A DNA stretch of 64,000 nt from contig CAZVYQ010000005.1 in assembly GCA_964631375.1 (NCBI GenBank), forward strand, positions 1 to 64,000, in the 5' to 3' direction. Of the stretch, positions 35,571 through 44,653 are shown piece by piece. The notes beneath the pieces are model-generated. The model was not told the DNA's origin. It worked only from the letters and a program-made list of their open reading frames with translations, and searched no databases. The translations under genes were made by a program, and so were the position numbers. The first letter of the stretch is position 1. Every line of letters starts with the position of its first letter. The stretch comes from JAAYYM01 sp964631375 (GTDB lineage: Bacteria > Bacillota > Clostridia > Lachnospirales > Lachnospiraceae).

Positions 35571-36737
35571 TTACAGAATTCTTCTGACAGCCAATGGAGT
35601 ACGATAAGAAGCATTGGAAATCTTGATACCGGTTCTCGCACTGCTGGCATGTACAACCTGACCGCCACCGATATAGATCGCCACATGATTGATCGTGCTG
35701 CCGTTGCCATAGAATACAAGGTCGCCCGGCTTAGCCTCTGACAGACTGATCTTTGTTCCGTAGCCCGCCTGTGCACGACTCGAATGAGGCAGAGATACAC
35801 CAAAGTTTCTAAATACCGATAAAACAAATCCTGAGCAGTCCGCACCATTTTCCAGGCTGGTACCACCCCATACATATTTATTTCCAACAAACTTCTTGGC
35901 AAAATTAACAAGCGAAACTCTTCTGTCCGATACGCCCTCACCCATTCTCAATTCTGTCAGAGTCACTGCCTTATCCAGTTCTACTGCTATATCCACAAAC
36001 TCCTTGGAGATAAATCCTTCTTCATCATCAATTGCGATCTTAACCCATTCGCCTGTGTCCTCGAGCACCTCAAGTTCCTCACCCTCCGGAATGAGTGTGA
36101 TGACATTTCCATTCAGTGACGGAGCCGTTCTAACCTTTAATGTCTGCGTGTTGACCGTCGCCATCATGGTCTTAACCTCATCTGCTACTCGCCATGCCTC
36201 ATCTCCTGTGTATAGGAAGTCCATGCTGACATAGCCTTCAACCTTGCCGGATTTGATCTTCGCCCAGCCATTCTCTGTTGACAGGACTTCACAACCGGCA
36301 TTCTTAGGCATCTTTCCTATGAGTTCTCCGTCTTCCTTTGCTTCCTTGCGAACATTCAAATGATTATCTACATGAGCAATACCGAGATTGGTATAGCCAA
36401 AATCACTCTGCGTAGATACTGCGGCGTCTCCTACGATAATCACCGGAAGATTCGCTCCGGTTGCTTTCAATGTATTATCTGATACCGTCTGATTCTCAGG
36501 TGATTCAGTTTCTGATGATGCAATCACGTTTGAGTCAGCAGCCTGATTCTCAGATACCCTCGGCTCCTGTATATCTCCCACAGAAATAGAAACTTCCTTC
36601 GCTGCACCTGCACTGATCATGGAATCAAGTGTTGCCGCCATACCATCCATCACAAAGCAAAAAGACATAAGTACACTGATCACCAATGCACCGATGCCTT
36701 TCATTTTTCTATCATTTCTATTGAAATTGCTGTTCAC
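35571..36737 (-). CDS. Secreted SH3 / NlpC-P60 (C40) peptidoglycan hydrolase
   Basis: This 388-residue predicted exported protein has a signal peptide (GIGALVISVLMSFCFVMDGMAA), a Ser/Glu/Asn-rich linker and two SH3b domains (HLNVRKEAKEDGELIGKM; TLKVRTAPSLNGNVITLI). A C-terminal NlpC/P60 domain has the catalytic Cys in NGADCSGFVLSVF and His in TINHVAIYIGGG. It would cut stem peptides in the wall. The start is a GTG at 36735-36737 with AGGAG 8 nt upstream. It has a perfect consensus promoter with a direct-repeat operator over the start site. It lies at the downstream end of the phosphate block, ahead of rpsO. Confidence 0.92.
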   Translation of the reverse strand: MNSNFNRNDRKMKGIGALVISVLMSFCFVMDGMAATLDSMISAGAAKEVSISVGDIQEPRVSENQAADSNVIASSETESPENQTVSDNTLKATGANLPVIIVGDAAVSTQSDFGYTNLGIAHVDNHLNVRKEAKEDGELIGKMPKNAGCEVLSTENGWAKIKSGKVEGYVSMDFLYTGDEAWRVADEVKTMMATVNTQTLKVRTAPSLNGNVITLIPEGEELEVLEDTGEWVKIAIDDEEGFISKEFVDIAVELDKAVTLTELRMGEGVSDRRVSLVNFAKKFVGNKYVWGGTSLENGADCSGFVLSVFRNFGVSLPHSSRAQAGYGTKISLSEAKPGDLVFYGNGSTINHVAIYIGGGQVVHASSARTGIKISNASYRTPLAVRRIL

Positions 36738-36776
36738 GCAATAAACTCCTAACCAAAATACAAATCCGAATCAATT

Positions 36777-36793
36777 GTTACAAAATTGTTACA
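36777..36793 (-). promoter_or_regulatory. WalR-type box at the NlpC/P60 promoter
   Basis: On the minus strand TGTAAC-AATTT-TGTAAC fits the WalR (YycF) consensus TGTWAH-N5-TGTWAH exactly. It lies from about +4 to +20 of the predicted transcript, a repressing position. PhoP-type regulators recognise similar repeats, so the binder is uncertain. Confidence 0.6.
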
Positions 36794-36803
36794 TCACAAT
36801 GAA

Positions 36804-36832
36804 ATTATAACAATCTAACGAGATTATGTCAA
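36804..36832 (-). promoter_or_regulatory. Perfect sigma-A promoter of the NlpC/P60 gene
   Basis: The minus strand carries TTGACA (36827-36832), exactly 17 bp, and TATAAT (36804-36809). All twelve consensus bases match. Confidence 0.92.
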
Positions 36833-36869
36833 CAGCCTTTCCAAATTTCCACATTATAACAATCACAAG

Positions 36870-38177
36870 CTATTCCTCTCCCATCTCCAGCTGAAACTGG
36901 CTGGTATTGTTCTCCAACATATTAAAGCAGTCATGTGTGATACGTTCGAGCGAAAACATGATCTGATTGAACAGTGTGCCTGATTCTTTTTTACAGGTCT
37001 TTTGTTCCATACGTTTTGCATTGTTCTTTCTGGCTTTATTATGAAGCTTGATCAATTTCTCTTTATTTTCATTAAATTCACGAATCGGATTATCTGTCTG
37101 TCCCTTCAGATAGCTCAGGATCTGATCATACATCTGTAAAACTGCTGAGATGTCCGTATTGATTTCCTTTCTGGCATCCTCTGAAAACTCCACATGTTTA
37201 TCCACCTTTTTATAACAGAGTTCGTTGATTTCGAGACAACGATTTGTAATATGATCCAGATTTTCCAGCACCAAAAGCATATCTGACACATAAGCAGCCT
37301 GTCCCTCTGTCAATGAACCCACTGAAAACAACGACGCAAGATATTGCAATGTTTCTTCGTTTCTCAAGCCTAGCAGCTTGCTCCGTTCCTGGATCGTCGC
37401 ACGAATCTTAGAATCACTTTCCTTAAACTCTCTGCGAATATCAGCTAACACCTCTCGGATCTCCTGTGTCATATCCTCTATCTCCTGCGTCACCAGTTTG
37501 ATTGCAAATACCGGTTGATTGAGAATCTTCGTATCCAGATATTTAGACTTCAATTCGCTGACAGTTCTCTCATCCTCACCACGAATAATCCACATGACAA
37601 TTTTCACGAGTATTCCGATAAACGGAAGCCAGAGCAGCGTACAGACCACGTTAAAGGTCGTATGTGCATTCGCAATCTGTCTCGATATGATATCAACTTC
37701 ATTTCCTTTCGGTGAAATATATTGTATAAATCTAGCAAACCACGGGATGATACAGAGAAAAACAATACTGCCGGATATATTAAAAATACTGTGTGCAATT
37801 GCTGTTCTCTTGGCATTCTTAGATTGTCCGAGACTTGCTAAAATGGCCGTAATGGTTGTTCCGATATTGTCACCAAGCAAAATCGGAATCGCACCGGTAA
37901 GTCCCAACACACTCGTCACTCCATCCGGACCTGCCTGTGAAGCAAAGTTCTGTAATACGGCAATCGTCGCACTTGAGCTCTGTACCACCAACGTCATCAG
38001 CATACCGACACACACTCCGAGGATTGGGATATGCGATACTTTTTCGATCATACTTAAAAAGAGAGGGCTGTCTGCAAGGGGTTTCATAACACTTCCCATG
38101 GTCTCTATTCCTACAAACAGGATATCCTCGTTCCCAATCTTCCAAACTATACAGATGTTCAATAGATTTTGAAAAGC
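36870..38177 (-). CDS. Na/Pi cotransporter family protein with PhoU domain, 5' part missing at the assembly gap
   Basis: This family pairs two QSSSAT-type transport repeats with a C-terminal PhoU-like domain. Here only the second repeat is present (GVCVGMLMTLVVQSSSATIAV; GLTGAIPILLGDNIGTTITAILASLG; AHTTFNVV), followed by a helical PhoU-like region to the stop. By comparison with the full-length paralogue at 47201-48862, about 130-140 N-terminal residues are missing. Recognisable transporter sequence starts at ILFVGIETMG (about 38122). The 55 bp nearest the gap (38123-38177) encode nothing transporter-like and are a copy of the GGDEF-gene sequence on the other side. It is therefore a fragment or a broken gene, not one protein with the upstream gene. 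Confidence 0.85.
   Translation of the reverse strand, partial: AFQNLLNICIVWKIGNEDILFVGIETMGSVMKPLADSPLFLSMIEKVSHIPILGVCVGMLMTLVVQSSSATIAVLQNFASQAGPDGVTSVLGLTGAIPILLGDNIGTTITAILASLGQSKNAKRTAIAHSIFNISGSIVFLCIIPWFARFIQYISPKGNEVDIISRQIANAHTTFNVVCTLLWLPFIGILVKIVMWIIRGEDERTVSELKSKYLDTKILNQPVFAIKLVTQEIEDMTQEIREVLADIRREFKESDSKIRATIQERSKLLGLRNEETLQYLASLFSVGSLTEGQAAYVSDMLLVLENLDHITNRCLEINELCYKKVDKHVEFSEDARKEINTDISAVLQMYDQILSYLKGQTDNPIREFNENKEKLIKLHNKARKNNAKRMEQKTCKKESGTLFNQIMFSLERITHDCFNMLENNTSQFQLEMGEE
38123..38177. repeat. Left copy of a 55 bp perfect repeat flanking the N gap
   Basis: These 55 bases are identical to 38278-38332 and end exactly at the first N. Exact equality in length and placement points to an unmerged k-mer overlap between two contigs. 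Confidence 0.95.
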
Positions 38178-38277
38178 NNNNNNNNNNNNNNNNNNNNNNN
38201 NNNNNNNNNNNNNNNNNNNNNNNNNNNNNNNNNNNNNNNNNNNNNNNNNNNNNNNNNNNNNNNNNNNNNNNNNNNNN
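38178..38277. other. Assembly gap, 100 N
   Basis: Exactly 100 N, the conventional size for a gap of unknown length. A single open frame runs across it by chance and should not be read as one protein. Confidence 0.99.
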
Positions 38278-38332
38278 TATCCTCGTTCCCAATCTTCCAA
38301 ACTATACAGATGTTCAATAGATTTTGAAAAGC
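38278..38332. repeat. Right copy of the 55 bp repeat flanking the N gap
   Basis: Identical to 38123-38177 and starting at the first base after the N run. In the minus-strand GGDEF frame it encodes a plausible continuation (SIEHLYSLEDWERG), so this is the native location of the sequence. Confidence 0.95.
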
Positions 38333-39860
38333 ATTCCAAGATATTCTTACATAGCTCCTCTGCCTCAAAGTCTCCGGCGATGATCACAAAATCGTCACCT
38401 CCGATATGCCCCATGAATTCATCCTTTCTACAGCATTCCTCCATACAGGTTACAACTGTTTGGATCATCATATCACCATTGTTAAATCCATATGCATCAT
38501 TGTATGCCTTAAAATTATCAAGATCCAGATAAATCACTGTATATGGCAGTGTTTCTGCCAGACATTCCCGAATCCTCTTTTCAATTGTTTTATTACCCGG
38601 CAATCCTGTCAAAGGACTGGAATCCGCTGCACGTTTGATCTGAATACTGATCGCAACCTCTAATAGATCCTTAACTGTGACAACCCCCAGATACTTGTCA
38701 TCTCTTGTAACGACTACCGCCTCATACAGATGCTCCTGTTTACGTGCCAGAGCCATCTTGGAAACAACCTCTATCTGAGTTTTGGAATCTACATTCAAAA
38801 AATCTCTGTCCATCAGTTCTTCTGCCATCTTCTTGGCATTCAGATCATATCCGAATCTTCCTCCCAGCTTATCCATCAGATAGCCTCTTGTAATGATTCC
38901 AACCACATGACGTTCTTCATCCAAAACGGCAATTTCTGTAATGGTGGGATTATGCTGTACAACATCATAGAGAATCGACACTTTTGTTTCACTGGTTGTT
39001 GTCTCCTTACCCTTGCAGATTGTCTCCACATTTCCGAAAAAAGTGGGCTCATAGAAATTCTGTGTTTTCTGCCACATTTTTCTAATTTCCTGCCGTTTCT
39101 CTGCTTCAAGTTTATTCATTCCACTTTGCGGTTTTTGTAAATAATATCCCTGTCCATACGCAACCTGCAGGCGAATCAGTTCCTTTAATTCTTCTTTCGT
39201 TTCAATTCCTTCTGCGATTACATTGATTCCGATTCCCTTGCAAAGCGTAACCACATTCTCTACAATTGCCTGCTTGATGGAATCCTTATCCACATTTCTG
39301 ATGAGTTCGATATCCAGTTTTATATATTCAGGTCTGACAGCACACACTCGGTTGATTCCGGAGTACCCTTCACCAAAATCATCAATTGCCACCTCAAACT
39401 TCTCTCTTCTGTAATGTTGTATTGTTTCCTGAAAGGCAATGGAATCTGCAATGGAACTGCGTTCAGTAATCTCAAATACAATATCTGAAGGATCCAGTCC
39501 ATACTGTTTTAGATACTTAGTGGTTGTACCGCTTTTAAATTTCTCATCACGGATGCTGTTGGGATCCACATTTAGAAACAGTTTGACCCCTTCCGGTTTG
39601 TTGATTGCACATTTCAAAGACTGTTTGCGGCAAAGTGTCTCTAATTCCCATACCTCATCCAGTTCCTCAGCTGCCTGAAACAGTTCTCCAATGTTCACAC
39701 AACACTTTTCCTTTTTAATTCTGCTCAATGCTTCATAGGCAAAGATTTTTCCTGTCTGAAGTGATACGATTGGCTGGTATACCGGACGAATCAACTTGCT
39801 TTCTACGATCTCATGGAATTCCTTTCGTATCTCCTCTGTTAAGAGTATTTTTGCTTCCAT
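38278..39860 (-). CDS. EAL-CBS-GGDEF cyclic-di-GMP protein, 3' end missing at the assembly gap
   Basis: The visible 527 codons encode an EAL phosphodiesterase domain (residues ~20-250), a CBS pair (~270-390) and the first part of a GGDEF domain (~405 to the gap). The EAL domain looks catalytic: EALSR at 43-47, FEITERS, AIDDFGEGYSG, KLD and EGIET are all present. The cyclase motif reads GGDDF, which is compatible with activity. The CBS pair suggests control by an adenine nucleotide. The C-terminal part of the GGDEF domain is lost at the gap. There are no membrane helices, so it is cytosolic. It is transcribed toward the Na/Pi fragment, downstream of the phosphate regulators. Confidence 0.9.
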
Positions 39861-39926
39861 CTCTATTCCTCATTCTCGTTTTTCTTATATCATAGATTTC
39901 GCCTCCTACTGTCACTATCCAAGTGA

Positions 39927-39943
39927 GGTAAAATAAATGTAAA
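39927..39943 (-). promoter_or_regulatory. PhoP-type direct repeat upstream of the GGDEF gene
   Basis: The minus strand reads TTTACA-TTTAT-TTTACC, two hexamers with the 11 bp period of PhoB/PhoP boxes, about 70 bp before the GGDEF ATG. It may serve the unit containing the GGDEF gene and the Na/Pi fragment. Only two units are seen. Confidence 0.4.
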
Positions 39944-39949
39944 GGACAT

Positions 39950-39993
39950 GAAAAATATCCCCCTGCCGCAATCTGCATAGTCAGGAGGATATT
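39950..39993 (-). terminator. Terminator of the pst-pho operon, after the histidine kinase
   Basis: On the minus strand AATATCCTCCTG (39982-39993) pairs with CAGGGGGATATT (39954-39965) with one wobble, followed by TTT. It lies 40 bp beyond the kinase stop. Confidence 0.78.
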
Positions 39994-40031
39994 CGTATGA
40001 TGAAGACAATTTGTATTCACTTATAAAATCA

Positions 40032-41456
40032 TTATAAACTGCTCTTATTTTTGATCGGAATCCTGATTGTAAAGTTCGATCCCTCTCCGGGCTTGCTAGA
40101 CAAATCAATGGTTCCGTCACGATATCCTACGATGTGCTTTACAATCGAAAGTCCGAGACCTGTTCCGCCAGCTTTTTTATCACGTCCCTTATCCACTCGG
40201 TAAAAGCGTTCAAATACATGCTCCTGATCCTCTGCAGAGATACCGATTCCATTATCGCGTACAGTGATGATCATGATATCATTTTCACGGCTGATATTGA
40301 TCCAGACATCACCGCCCTGATGATTGTACTTGATGGCATTGGTCATCAGATTAGTTAACAATTCTTCCATCTGACTCGTCGACTCCTCCAACACAATGGG
40401 CTGACAATCAGTATGAATGGTAACCTCCTGCTTGATTGCGATCGGCTCCAGACTTTCTACGACCTCCGACAATAGCGGAGCCATTCTCACCTCAGACAGA
40501 TCTACGGATAAATCCTTGGTCTCCAATTTGGAGATCATCAGAATATCATTGATCAGACTCGTCATATGATCCGCTTCTGTAATGATTCGTCGGATACAGT
40601 CTTCCTCGGCTGCCTCGTCCTTGGCCAGATGATTCTGCAGGATCTCTGCATAACCCTTTACGGATGTAATCGGCGTTTTTAATTCATGTGAGGCATTCGA
40701 GAAGAATTCCTGTCTCACATGCTTCTCAAACTCCAGTCTGTCCATATTCTCCTTGATTTCTGAGATCAACTGGTCTGTTGTATAGGAAATAATATTTAAT
40801 TCCTCATAGCGATAGGTTTTAAACTCAAATTTTGGATTATCACTTTTGATATGTACTAATTCCTCTGCAATTTCCCGCAATGGTTTGGTTACGGTATCAG
40901 AAAAACGGATGGAAACAAACATCGCAAATAGAAACAGAACCAACGCCCCAATAAAAAGTGCAGGCAGCAACAGCCTCATATAATCCATGATCCCATGATA
41001 GGCAATTGAAATTCTGACAACGTGTCTGTCATCAGCAGACAGTTGTGCTACATACAGCATTTTTTCTCCAAGGGTGTCTGAATATCTGGCAGAATAGCCA
41101 TAACCATTCCGAAACGCCTGCCTGATCTCCTCTCTGGCTCCATGATTTTCAAGGGTCGTCACATCTACAGCATCCGTATCTGCGATGACACTGCCGTCAT
41201 CCTCAAGGATGGTAATACGAATCCGCTCTTGTTTGTTGTCTATGGATTGATCGATATTGTCCTTCATTGACAGGATCTGTTCTTCTATATTTCCTGAATA
41301 GTTGATCGAATAATCCAGCTGCTTCACAAGCTGTCGCATATCCTTGATTTTGATTTTCTGTAATTGATTGCTTGCAATAATATATGAAACCACTCCAAAT
41401 ACCAGCAGTGTATTAATTAATATAACTAAAAAACGTTTCACCAGTGCACGTTTCAT
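40032..41456 (-). CDS. phoR: PhoR-like sensor histidine kinase
   Basis: This membrane sensor kinase is predicted to answer phosphate limitation. The 474-residue protein has TM1 (FLVILINTLLVFGVVSYIIA), an extracytoplasmic domain of about 130 residues, TM2 (LLLPALFIGALVLFLFAMFV) and a HAMP region. HisKA has the phospho-histidine in SNASHELKTPITSV, and HATPase_c has DNGIGI and GGTGLGLSIV. There is no PAS domain, unlike Bacillus PhoR. The ATG at 41454-41456 is 6 nt from GGAGG; an adjacent ATG is 3 nt upstream. It is the last gene of the pst-phoU-phoP-phoR unit; the symbol rests on context. Confidence 0.88.
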   Translation of the reverse strand: MKRALVKRFLVILINTLLVFGVVSYIIASNQLQKIKIKDMRQLVKQLDYSINYSGNIEEQILSMKDNIDQSIDNKQERIRITILEDDGSVIADTDAVDVTTLENHGAREEIRQAFRNGYGYSARYSDTLGEKMLYVAQLSADDRHVVRISIAYHGIMDYMRLLLPALFIGALVLFLFAMFVSIRFSDTVTKPLREIAEELVHIKSDNPKFEFKTYRYEELNIISYTTDQLISEIKENMDRLEFEKHVRQEFFSNASHELKTPITSVKGYAEILQNHLAKDEAAEEDCIRRIITEADHMTSLINDILMISKLETKDLSVDLSEVRMAPLLSEVVESLEPIAIKQEVTIHTDCQPIVLEESTSQMEELLTNLMTNAIKYNHQGGDVWINISRENDIMIITVRDNGIGISAEDQEHVFERFYRVDKGRDKKAGGTGLGLSIVKHIVGYRDGTIDLSSKPGEGSNFTIRIPIKNKSSL

Positions 41457-41492
41457 CATTGTCCTCCATTGTCATCCATCATATGACCCGTC

Positions 41493-42182
41493 CTATTGAT
41501 CAAATGATACAAAACGATATCCTACGTTACGTACCGTTTTGATGCTTTCATTTCCTTCTTCTCCAAGCTTTTTACGTAACGTTCCGATATGAATGTCTAC
41601 CGTCCTCGTCTCTACGTCACAATCATAGCCCCACAATTTATCTAACAGTTCATCACGGCTCACCACACGCTGGTTATTTTGATAGAGATACATCAGCAAT
41701 TCAAATTCTCGATAGGTCAGGTCTACATTCTTTCCTTCGATTGTCACTTCACGTGCTCCGGTATCGATCTGAAGTCCATTCACAACGAGCTGTTTGGGAT
41801 TCTCCTCTTTTTTAGGCATACGTCTTAACAATGAACGTATTCTTGCAGATAATTCCATAATACCAAATGGCTTTGTCATATAATCGTCTGCACCACAATC
41901 CAAACCGGTCACCTTATCGAATTCACGATCCTTGGCTGTCAGGATCATGAGCAGCATTTCCTTGACCGCAGGCATCTTTCGAATCCTCCTGATCGCCTCC
42001 AATCCATCTATACCAGGAAGCATCAGATCACAGATTGCAAGATCAGGTTTGTCCTCCTCGATCACCGCCAAGGCATCCTCTGCATTTTCAAAGGCCTGCA
42101 CCTGATGTCCGTTTCCCTCCAGAGCCATTTTAATCAGATTTCTAATATTTTCATCATCTTCTATTACAAAAATTGCTGCCAT
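41493..42182 (-). CDS. phoP: PhoB/PhoP-like response regulator (OmpR family)
   Basis: The 229-residue protein has a receiver domain with acidic residues D9-D10, phospho-acceptor D52 (AICDLMLPGIDG) and conserved Lys in MTKPFG. The winged-helix output domain has LTYREFELLMYLYQNNQRVVSRDELLDKLWGY and DIHIGTLRKKLG. Its position between phoU and the kinase, behind pstSCAB, supports control of the phosphate regulon. The direct repeats before pstS and the Na/Pi gene are its likely targets. Confidence 0.9.
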   Translation of the reverse strand: MAAIFVIEDDENIRNLIKMALEGNGHQVQAFENAEDALAVIEEDKPDLAICDLMLPGIDGLEAIRRIRKMPAVKEMLLMILTAKDREFDKVTGLDCGADDYMTKPFGIMELSARIRSLLRRMPKKEENPKQLVVNGLQIDTGAREVTIEGKNVDLTYREFELLMYLYQNNQRVVSRDELLDKLWGYDCDVETRTVDIHIGTLRKKLGEEGNESIKTVRNVGYRFVSFDQ

Positions 42183-42229
42183 ATGTTTCTCCTTTATACT
42201 GATGACTTTCGCACCTTGATATCATCATA

Positions 42230-42949
42230 TCATAACAACCTAACCGAATCAATTGCCCCAGTTTCGCGGAAAATCTCCCACTCACAGATGTTGACAGCAT
42301 GATCACCTATTTTTTCGAGATATTTTGCAATCATCAGAACATCGACCAAACAATCCGGATCTGGTGTCCTTCCTGAGGTCTCTTTGTCTGTTTCCCCTGC
42401 TGTATGCTCCTTTGTCTGCAGACTTCCCAGACTTAATAATCTAACGACCTCGTCTTTGACCTGATTGAACAGATCGTCCACCTGATCATCCATTACAATA
42501 ATCTCCGCCGCTGCCGTATCATCATTTTGAATAAAAGCATCCACTGCACGATGCACCATATCCTTTGCAGCACTGATCAGCCCCGGCATCGAGTCTGAGA
42601 TCTGATAGATCGAATGTCCCTGATTTCTCCTTGCAAGTTCTGCAATGTCAACAGCATGATTACCGATGCGTTCAACATCTGTTACCACCTTCAGTGTTGC
42701 TGATACTGTTCGCAGATCTCTCGCTACTGGCTGTTGTCGTGTAATCAGAGAGAGACATCTTGCCTCAATTTCCTTTTCCATATCATTGATCACACGATCT
42801 CCACTCATAATCATCCGGATCTGATCAGCATCCTCATTCTCCAGTGCACAAAAAACCTGATCGATCGTCTGCTCTACATGCTTTCCCATATCAGCCAGAC
42901 AATTATGCAGCTGCTCCAGTTCCATTTCAAAATTCATTCTTACTGTCAT
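42230..42949 (-). CDS. phoU: Phosphate signalling protein PhoU
   Basis: PhoU links the Pst transporter to the PhoR kinase and restrains it when phosphate is plentiful. The 239-residue protein has two three-helix PhoU repeats (ELEQLHNCLADMGKHVEQTI; VERIGNHAVDIAELA; YLEKIGDHAVNICEW). A hydrophilic stretch TKEHTAGETDKETSGRTPDPD interrupts the second repeat. The ATG at 42947-42949 has GGAGAG 6 nt upstream and is preferred to upstream in-frame starts. Confidence 0.94.
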   Translation of the reverse strand: MTVRMNFEMELEQLHNCLADMGKHVEQTIDQVFCALENEDADQIRMIMSGDRVINDMEKEIEARCLSLITRQQPVARDLRTVSATLKVVTDVERIGNHAVDIAELARRNQGHSIYQISDSMPGLISAAKDMVHRAVDAFIQNDDTAAAEIIVMDDQVDDLFNQVKDEVVRLLSLGSLQTKEHTAGETDKETSGRTPDPDCLVDVLMIAKYLEKIGDHAVNICEWEIFRETGAIDSVRLL

Positions 42950-42991
42950 AATACACTCTCCATCATTCATGATTCCTAATCTGTTCACACA

Positions 42992-43750
42992 TCAACCAAA
43001 ACGTCCTGTAATATAATCCTCGGTTCGTTTATCCTTTGGTCTTGAAAAGATCACCTCTGTATCGTCTAACTCAACCACTTCTCCCAACAGGAAAAACGCT
43101 GTATAATCTGATACACGAGCCGCCTGTTGCATATTATGCGTTACAATGGCAACCGTATATTTCTTTCGTAACTCCTGCATCAAATCTTCTATTTTCAGTG
43201 TTGAGATCGGATCCAGTGCAGAAGTGGGTTCATCCATCAACAGTACCTCCGGCTTCACAGCAAGTGCTCTTGCAATGCAGAGTCTCTGCTGTTGTCCACC
43301 TGACAGTCCCAGTGCTGATTTTTTCAGTCTGTCCTTGACTTCTTCAAAGATGGCTGCACCCTTGAGACTCTCCTCTACGATCTCATCCAGTTCTTTCTTA
43401 CTCTTAATCCCGTGAATTCTTGGTCCATAAGCTACGTTATCATAGATGCTCATAGGAAACGGATTGGGCTGCTGAAAGACCATTCCAACCTTTTTGCGTA
43501 ATAGCGTAGTGTCTACCTTGGAATCGTAGATATCTTCATCATCCAACGTCACCTTTCCTGTTATGATGACATCATCCACCAGATCATTCATGCGATTCAA
43601 TGTTTTCAAAAATGTTGATTTTCCACAACCACTGGGGCCTACAAAAGCAGTGATCTTATTGGATACGATTCTCATATCGACATCCTTCAGTGCGTGATTG
43701 CTTCCGTAATACAGATTTAATTTTTCGGTTACGATTTTGCTTTCCTGCAT
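42992..43750 (-). CDS. pstB: Phosphate ABC transporter ATP-binding protein
   Basis: PstB powers high-affinity phosphate uptake. The 252-residue protein has Walker A GPSGCGKST, Q-loop VFQQPNPFPMSIYDNVAYGPR, signature LSGGQQQRLCIARALA and Walker B VLLMDEPTSALDP. The NPFPMSIYDNV stretch is typical of PstB. The ATG at 43748-43750 (MQESKIVTEKL) is 8 nt from AAAGGA. phoU follows. Confidence 0.97.
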   Translation of the reverse strand: MQESKIVTEKLNLYYGSNHALKDVDMRIVSNKITAFVGPSGCGKSTFLKTLNRMNDLVDDVIITGKVTLDDEDIYDSKVDTTLLRKKVGMVFQQPNPFPMSIYDNVAYGPRIHGIKSKKELDEIVEESLKGAAIFEEVKDRLKKSALGLSGGQQQRLCIARALAVKPEVLLMDEPTSALDPISTLKIEDLMQELRKKYTVAIVTHNMQQAARVSDYTAFFLLGEVVELDDTEVIFSRPKDKRTEDYITGRFG

Positions 43751-43773
43751 GTTTTTCATCCTTTATTCTTTAA

Positions 43774-44649
43774 TTACCTGTGATTGACATCCAGCCTGCC
43801 TGTCAGGTACTTGGTGAGTAGATTGATTATTAAAACAATGACCAACAATACAAACGCGATTCCAAATGCCGCATCATACTGTGCCTTGGACATACTCAGA
43901 TACAACTGTATCGTAAGTGTTCCACCGGGCTGCATGATTTTCTCAAGCAATGCTTTTCCTGTCTGTGGCAGTAAGTATCCGCTTCCTGCCGTGAAAAGCA
44001 GTGCTGCCGACTCACCTACAATCCTTCCGATCGCGAGTATGATACCGGTTACGATTCCCGGCATGGCAGAGGGAAGCATGACTGTTCGGATCATATACCA
44101 TTTTGTTGCACCGATCCCAAGTGCCCCGCTGCGATAAGTATCCGGAACCGTCTTCAAAGCTTCCTGTGTATTCCTTGTAATGAGTGGAAGTACCATCAGT
44201 GTGAGAGTCAAAGCTCCTGTCAAAATGGAATAACCAAACTTGAGTGTTGAACCAAAGAAAATCATTCCAAACAATCCAAATATGATAGACGGAATCCCTG
44301 ATAGTGTCTCTGTTGTAAATTCGATCAGGCTTACGATCCTTCCGGGCTTGGCGTACTCATTCAGATAAATGGCAGCACCAATTCCGAGTGGTGTTGCAAT
44401 TAAAAGTGTCAGTACGATCATATACAGCGTATTGACGATATTACCTGCAATACCAAAGGTTCCATTGATCGTGCTTGGAACGGTTGTCAAAAACGACCAG
44501 TTGATCACACCGATTCCTCTATAGAACACATACCCTACAATGCCGATTAAGAGCAGGATTGAAATGGCAGCACTAAAATTGATCAGTATTGTGAGTACGA
44601 TATCTTTCGTTTTTACTTTTCTTCTTTTGACCAGAATACTATTCTCCAT
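43774..44649 (-). CDS. pstA: Phosphate ABC transporter permease PstA
   Basis: This is one of two Pst permease subunits. The 291-residue protein has six membrane helices and the permease coupling loop EALKTVPDTYRSGALGIGATKWYMIRTVMLPSA. Other helices include AISILLLIGIVGYVFYRGIGVI and GVINWSF. It begins 4 bp after the pstC stop. Confidence 0.95.
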   Translation of the reverse strand: MENSILVKRRKVKTKDIVLTILINFSAAISILLLIGIVGYVFYRGIGVINWSFLTTVPSTINGTFGIAGNIVNTLYMIVLTLLIATPLGIGAAIYLNEYAKPGRIVSLIEFTTETLSGIPSIIFGLFGMIFFGSTLKFGYSILTGALTLTLMVLPLITRNTQEALKTVPDTYRSGALGIGATKWYMIRTVMLPSAMPGIVTGIILAIGRIVGESAALLFTAGSGYLLPQTGKALLEKIMQPGGTLTIQLYLSMSKAQYDAAFGIAFVLLVIVLIINLLTKYLTGRLDVNHR

Positions 44650-44653
44650 TTGG

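Noticed and set aside
36870..39860. A single 996-codon open frame joining GGDEF and Na/Pi sequences
   Set aside because: It crosses 100 N and a duplicated 55 bp; the two halves belong to unrelated families, and the frame match is due to the arbitrary gap length.
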